Source of the DNA: CBFDBF01 sp050304615
Lineage (GTDB): Bacteria; Pseudomonadota; Gammaproteobacteria; Chromatiales; Chromatiaceae
Direction of reading: 5' to 3'
Assembly (NCBI GenBank): GCA_050304615.1
Contig: JBNLDW010000004.1
Location: 69,258-133,257, forward strand
Length of the DNA: 64,000 nt
Positions within the stretch are counted from its first letter, which is position 1; each line of letters opens with the position of its first letter. The notes under the pieces are model-generated. The model was not told where the DNA came from. It was given only the letters and a program-made list of their open reading frames with translations, and did not search any database. The position numbers and the translations under genes are program-made. This document shows positions 61,123-64,000 of the stretch, one piece after another.

Positions 61123-61327
61123 ATTTATTTCTTTTTGTAAAAGTCAGGCTGTGATGATTGTGCTTGCATCTACTGGAATCTTGGATACTGGTAGCATGAT
61201 AACAGATCTATTTCTGCTTTAGCTTGGTGTTGATCAAGCTAAAACTCAAACAGGCGATGATCTTGGGGCCAGCCTTGTTGGACATAGTTCAAATGAGCTT
61301 AAATACCGCCTGAACAGCCATTCTGCC

Positions 61328-62083
61328 CTACTGCTGAATACTACGTCCGCCATCCACTGCGATGATCTGGCCGGTGATGTAGACGGCGTCCCGGGCAAGG
61401 AACAGCACGGTACGGGCGATATCCGCAGGTTCACCGGGACGTTGTAGCGCCGTGCGGGAGAGGATCTGCTCTTTTTGCTGCTCATCCAGCCCCTCTTGCG
61501 GCCACAGGATAGTCCCTGGGGCCACCCCGTTGACCCTCACCTCTGGGCCCAGCTCACGGGCCAGTGCCTTCACCATCATCGCATTGGCTGCCTTGGCCAT
61601 AGAGTAGACCGGGTAGCCGCTTAGAGGTCGTTCGGCATGAATATCTACCATATTGACGATGGAGCCGTCCGTTGCCTGGAGTAGTGGTGCTGCCGCCTGG
61701 GAGAGAAAGTATGGTCCCTTCAGGTTGCTCCCCATCAGGTCGTCCCACTGCCCTTCAGTGGTCTCTCCAACCGCCGTTGGGTAAAAACTGGAGGCGTTGT
61801 TTACCAGTAGATCGAGTCGCCCCCGCCAGGCGTGAATCTGCACTATCAACTTGGGCAGCTCCGCACTCTGTTGTAGATCCGCCTGGAGCAGGAGTACCGA
61901 TTCTGGCCGCTGCTGCTGTAACTCATCCCGCAACTTCTCTGCGGCAGCAGCGGAACTGCGGTAGTGGATTACCAGATCCATCCCCTCCCGGTGCAGGCTG
62001 CGGCAGATCTCTGCACCGATACGTTGGGCGCCGCCGGTAACCAGCGCGACCCTGCCGGCAAGTTGGTTAGAAATAGACTCCAC
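61328..62083 (-). CDS. Pteridine reductase / FolM-like SDR
   Basis: A 251-residue short-chain dehydrogenase. VALVTGGAQRIGAEICRSL has the TGxxxRxG cofactor motif typical of pteridine reductases rather than TGxxxGxG. NNASSFYPTAVGE, the catalytic YSMAKAANAM (Tyr-x3-Lys) and VAPGTILWPQEG follow. It likely reduces dihydropterins or dihydromonapterin with NADPH. Its position near folB/folK fits pterin metabolism. It is divergent from the MidA-like gene. Confidence 0.85.
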   Translation of the reverse strand: MESISNQLAGRVALVTGGAQRIGAEICRSLHREGMDLVIHYRSSAAAAEKLRDELQQQRPESVLLLQADLQQSAELPKLIVQIHAWRGRLDLLVNNASSFYPTAVGETTEGQWDDLMGSNLKGPYFLSQAAAPLLQATDGSIVNMVDIHAERPLSGYPVYSMAKAANAMMVKALARELGPEVRVNGVAPGTILWPQEGLDEQQKEQILSRTALQRPGEPADIARTVLFLARDAVYITGQIIAVDGGRSIQQ

Positions 62084-62126
62084 AGAAACTCTCCACTGTT
62101 GGTAGACTCTGCATCATACAGTTTTA

Positions 62127-62208
62127 CCCCTCCCACACTAGTGGGGGAGGCTGGGAGGGGGAGTATAATTGAACTCCCCACCCTAACCCTCCCCACAAGT
62201 TGGGAGGG
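62127..62208. repeat. Two GC-rich palindromic repeats between ptr and methyltransferase
   Basis: CCCCTCCCACACTAGTGGGGGAGG (62127-62150; key arms CCTCCC and GGGAGG around CACTAGTG) and CCCTCCCC-N6-TTGGGAGGG (62187-62208). Same family as 26351-26368 and 17541-17563. They lie in the divergent promoter region. Confidence 0.6.
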
Positions 62209-62257
62209 AATGATAAGAGTTTCCCTAACTTTAACCTGAATTTGGCAAGAGAGGAAA

Positions 62258-63451
62258 ATGGTGTCTACTGCAACTCCACCAACCAGCATCACGGAGCTGC
62301 CGGAGCCGACCGCAGAGGCGGTCGCCCACAGCGAGCAGTTGGTCGCTACTATGCGGCAGGAGATGGAGCGCCAGGGCGGCACCATTGCATTCGATCGCTA
62401 CATGGAGCTGGCACTTTACGCCCCAGGTCTGGGTTACTACACCGCCGGCGCATTCAAGTTTGGAGAGGCGGGGGACTTTGTCACTGCCCCCGAGATCTCC
62501 CCCATCTTCGGGCGCTGTCTGGCCCGCCAGAGCGGCCAGATACTACACTCAATCGGAGGTGGCGATCTGCTGGAAGTGGGGGCGGGCACCGGTCGTCTTG
62601 CTGCCGACCTGCTGGCCGAACTGGAGCAACAGGGACAACTGCCGGGGCGTTATCTGATCCTCGAGGTGAGTCCAGATCTGCGCCAGCGTCAACAACAGAC
62701 CCTGCAACAGCAGATCCCCCAACTGCTACCGTTAGTGGAGTGGCTGGATACTCTACCAGACAGTGGTTTCTCTGGGGTGGTGCTGGCCAACGAGCTACTG
62801 GATGCGATGCCGGTGCACCGTTTTAGGATCGAGGGCAGCGGCATCATGGAGCAATTTGTCGAGTGGAGTGATGACCACCTGCGCCTTGTCTGGAGAGAAC
62901 CAGAGAGTCCTGGGTTGGAACAGGCGGTGGACGCCCTTGGGGTGGAGCTAACAACAGGCTACGAGTCGGAGTTGAATATGCGTGCCCCCTCTTGGATAGA
63001 GGAGATGGCAGGTAGGCTCAAGGCGGGTGCCATGCTGCTGATAGACTACGGCTACACCCGGGCAGAGTATTACCACCCGCAACGCTCTACCGGTACCCTG
63101 ATGTGTCACTACCGCCACCGCGCCCACCCAGATCCTCTGCTCTACCCAGGGCTGCAGGATATCACCGCCCATGTCGACTTCACCGCCATAGCAGTGAGAG
63201 CTCAGGCGGTGGGGCTGGAGGTCTCCGGTTACACTACCCAGGCCAACTTCCTTATCGGCTGTGGTCTGGACCAGATGGTGGCTGAGGTCGACCCGAATGA
63301 GACCGCGCGTTTTCTCGATATGATGCAGGGGGTCAAGCGGCTTACCCTCCCTACCGAGATGGGAGAGCGCTTCAAGGTTATGGCCCTCAGCCGTGGGGTG
63401 GAGCAGCCCCTTATCGGGTTTGGGGTTAGGGATTGGCGGGAGCGGCTGTAG
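62258..63451 (+). CDS. MidA/NDUFAF7-like SAM-dependent methyltransferase
   Basis: 397 residues, DUF185 type. IAFDRYMELALYAPGLGYYT at the start, DFVTAPEISPIFGRCLARQ, the SAM-binding LLEVGAGTGRLAADLLAEL, LEVSPDLRQRQQQTL, GVVLANELLDAMPVHRF, and LLIDYGYTRAEYYHPQR. The mitochondrial relative methylates an Arg in complex I subunit NDUFS2; the bacterial substrate is not established. GAGAGGAAA precedes the ATG. Complete at both ends. Confidence 0.88.
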   Translation: MVSTATPPTSITELPEPTAEAVAHSEQLVATMRQEMERQGGTIAFDRYMELALYAPGLGYYTAGAFKFGEAGDFVTAPEISPIFGRCLARQSGQILHSIGGGDLLEVGAGTGRLAADLLAELEQQGQLPGRYLILEVSPDLRQRQQQTLQQQIPQLLPLVEWLDTLPDSGFSGVVLANELLDAMPVHRFRIEGSGIMEQFVEWSDDHLRLVWREPESPGLEQAVDALGVELTTGYESELNMRAPSWIEEMAGRLKAGAMLLIDYGYTRAEYYHPQRSTGTLMCHYRHRAHPDPLLYPGLQDITAHVDFTAIAVRAQAVGLEVSGYTTQANFLIGCGLDQMVAEVDPNETARFLDMMQGVKRLTLPTEMGERFKVMALSRGVEQPLIGFGVRDWRERL

Positions 63452-63496
63452 CCAGGTTTTATTTTATTTTCCCGGCGGGGCAATTCTGTTTGGGCT

Positions 63497-64000
63497 CCGG
63501 TAGTTAATTTAGTAGCAAGTTCGTAATGGCTTTACCAGACTTCAGTAATTAATTTCGCAACCTATCTAGATTGGCTTTCTTATTCTTACTTCTGTGCGTT
63601 AGCTGCGAGCCCATTTCTTTTACTTGTCTAAAAGAAATGGGCGAAAGAAAAAGACACTCCACGACTTGCCCTTCGGGTACCCTGCGTTCCTCACCGCTCC
63701 CGGGGCTCCAGCGAAGGGATATCCCTATCCCTCGCTGCAGGCGCCACATCCCTTTGGCGCCCCTACTGGCCTTATCCTGGATCGGTTCCGGTACTCGGCT
63801 GCGTCGGAGGAGGTAAGGGGAGGCCATCCTAAACCCCTTCGGATCCGTTAAGCATCGCGATCCCGCGAGGAAAAGGCCTGCAAGGGGTCGGCAGGGATGC
63901 CGACCCTCTTCCGTCGGGACAGGGATGTCACGTCGGAAGAGCCCCGAGTGGGATGAGAAGCGCAAAGTACCCGCGTAGCGGGCGGAGCCGTGGGGTGTCA
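63497..64000. repeat. Dispersed repeat: left half of the palindromic element plus long tail
   Basis: From 63452 to the window end there is no convincing gene. AATTAATTTCGCAACC at 63547-63562 matches the arm of the 57.7-kb element, as does the hairpin CCCATTTCTTTTA-CTTGTC-TAAAAGAAATGGG (13-bp perfect stem, 63610-63641). The arm-to-centre distance is nearly the same (78.5 versus 76.5 bp). The right half is different: a GC-rich tail (63642-63965) with several small inverted repeats such as GGCGCC...GGCGCC near 63740-63760. An open frame on the minus strand (63549-63965) covers it but looks incidental. Confidence 0.6.

Noticed and set aside
63549..63965. 138-codon minus-strand open frame across the 63.6-kb repeat
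   Set aside because: It overlaps the palindromic hairpin and GC-rich tail, is rich in Arg/Ser/Gly with no domain pattern, and similar frames seem to recur wherever this repeat occurs. Treated as repeat, not gene.
1..64000. tRNA, rRNA, CRISPR arrays, IS transposases, prophage or toxin-antitoxin genes
   Set aside because: No cloverleaf-like, ribosomal, regularly spaced repeat, or transposase/integrase sequences were seen. The two nucleotidyltransferase genes were considered as MNT/HEPN-type toxin-antitoxin pairs, but they are too long and are integrated in the EPS operon with no HEPN partner visible.

Overview
The window looks like chromosomal DNA from a gammaproteobacterium, probably an autotrophic or sulfur-oxidising member of the Chromatiales-like lineages. 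The gammaproteobacterial signs are the bamD/rluD/pgeF synteny, PP0621-pilS-pilR, rsd/AlgQ, gcvR, eptA and the PEP-CTERM type exopolysaccharide (EPS) locus. Lifestyle is inferred from a SulP / NhaD / NhaD / BicA-like transporter island and a TauE/SafE exporter. No rRNA, tRNA, CRISPR array, IS transposase or prophage was seen.

Region 1 (1-24.9 kb, all minus strand) is an EPS locus read from about 24.9 kb towards position 1. It begins with three short PEP-CTERM surface proteins and a PlsC acyltransferase. A secretion and chain-length module follows: Wza-like export protein, outer-membrane beta-barrel, Wzc/GumC-like protein, CpsD-like tyrosine kinase and XrtA-type ATPase. Then come repeat-unit genes: WecB epimerase, parallel beta-helix protein, sulfotransferase, flippase, two nucleotidyltransferase-fold proteins, three GT4 glycosyltransferases, acyltransferase, O-antigen polymerase/ligase, bi-domain oxidoreductase and the start of a heparinase II/III protein. 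The exosortase itself is not in the window. Two of the PEP-CTERM proteins carry paired Cys and Gln motifs that resemble internal thioester domains.

Region 2 (25-36.7 kb) is core housekeeping: def and gcvR, pgeF and rluD, bamD, a P-II protein, nadE, sucCD, then PP0621, pilS and pilR (type IV pilus regulation).

Region 3 (36.7-43.6 kb) is an ion transport island: a SulP transporter divergent from two tandem NhaD Na+/H+ antiporters and a BicA-like SulP. The first nhaD has a leader that can fold as a three-way junction. The second NhaD differs at positions considered important in the family. I infer Na+-coupled bicarbonate uptake.

Region 4 (43.6-64 kb) holds dxs, DAHP synthase, a SEL1 protein, slt, a divergent class III cyclase-like protein in an operon with rsd, a TauE exporter, a haem-c GGDEF-EAL protein, cca, plsY, folB, folK, eptA, a pteridine reductase and a MidA-like methyltransferase. 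Palindromic dispersed repeats occur between genes, including a 166-bp MITE-like element at 57.7 kb and a related half-element at 63.5 kb.
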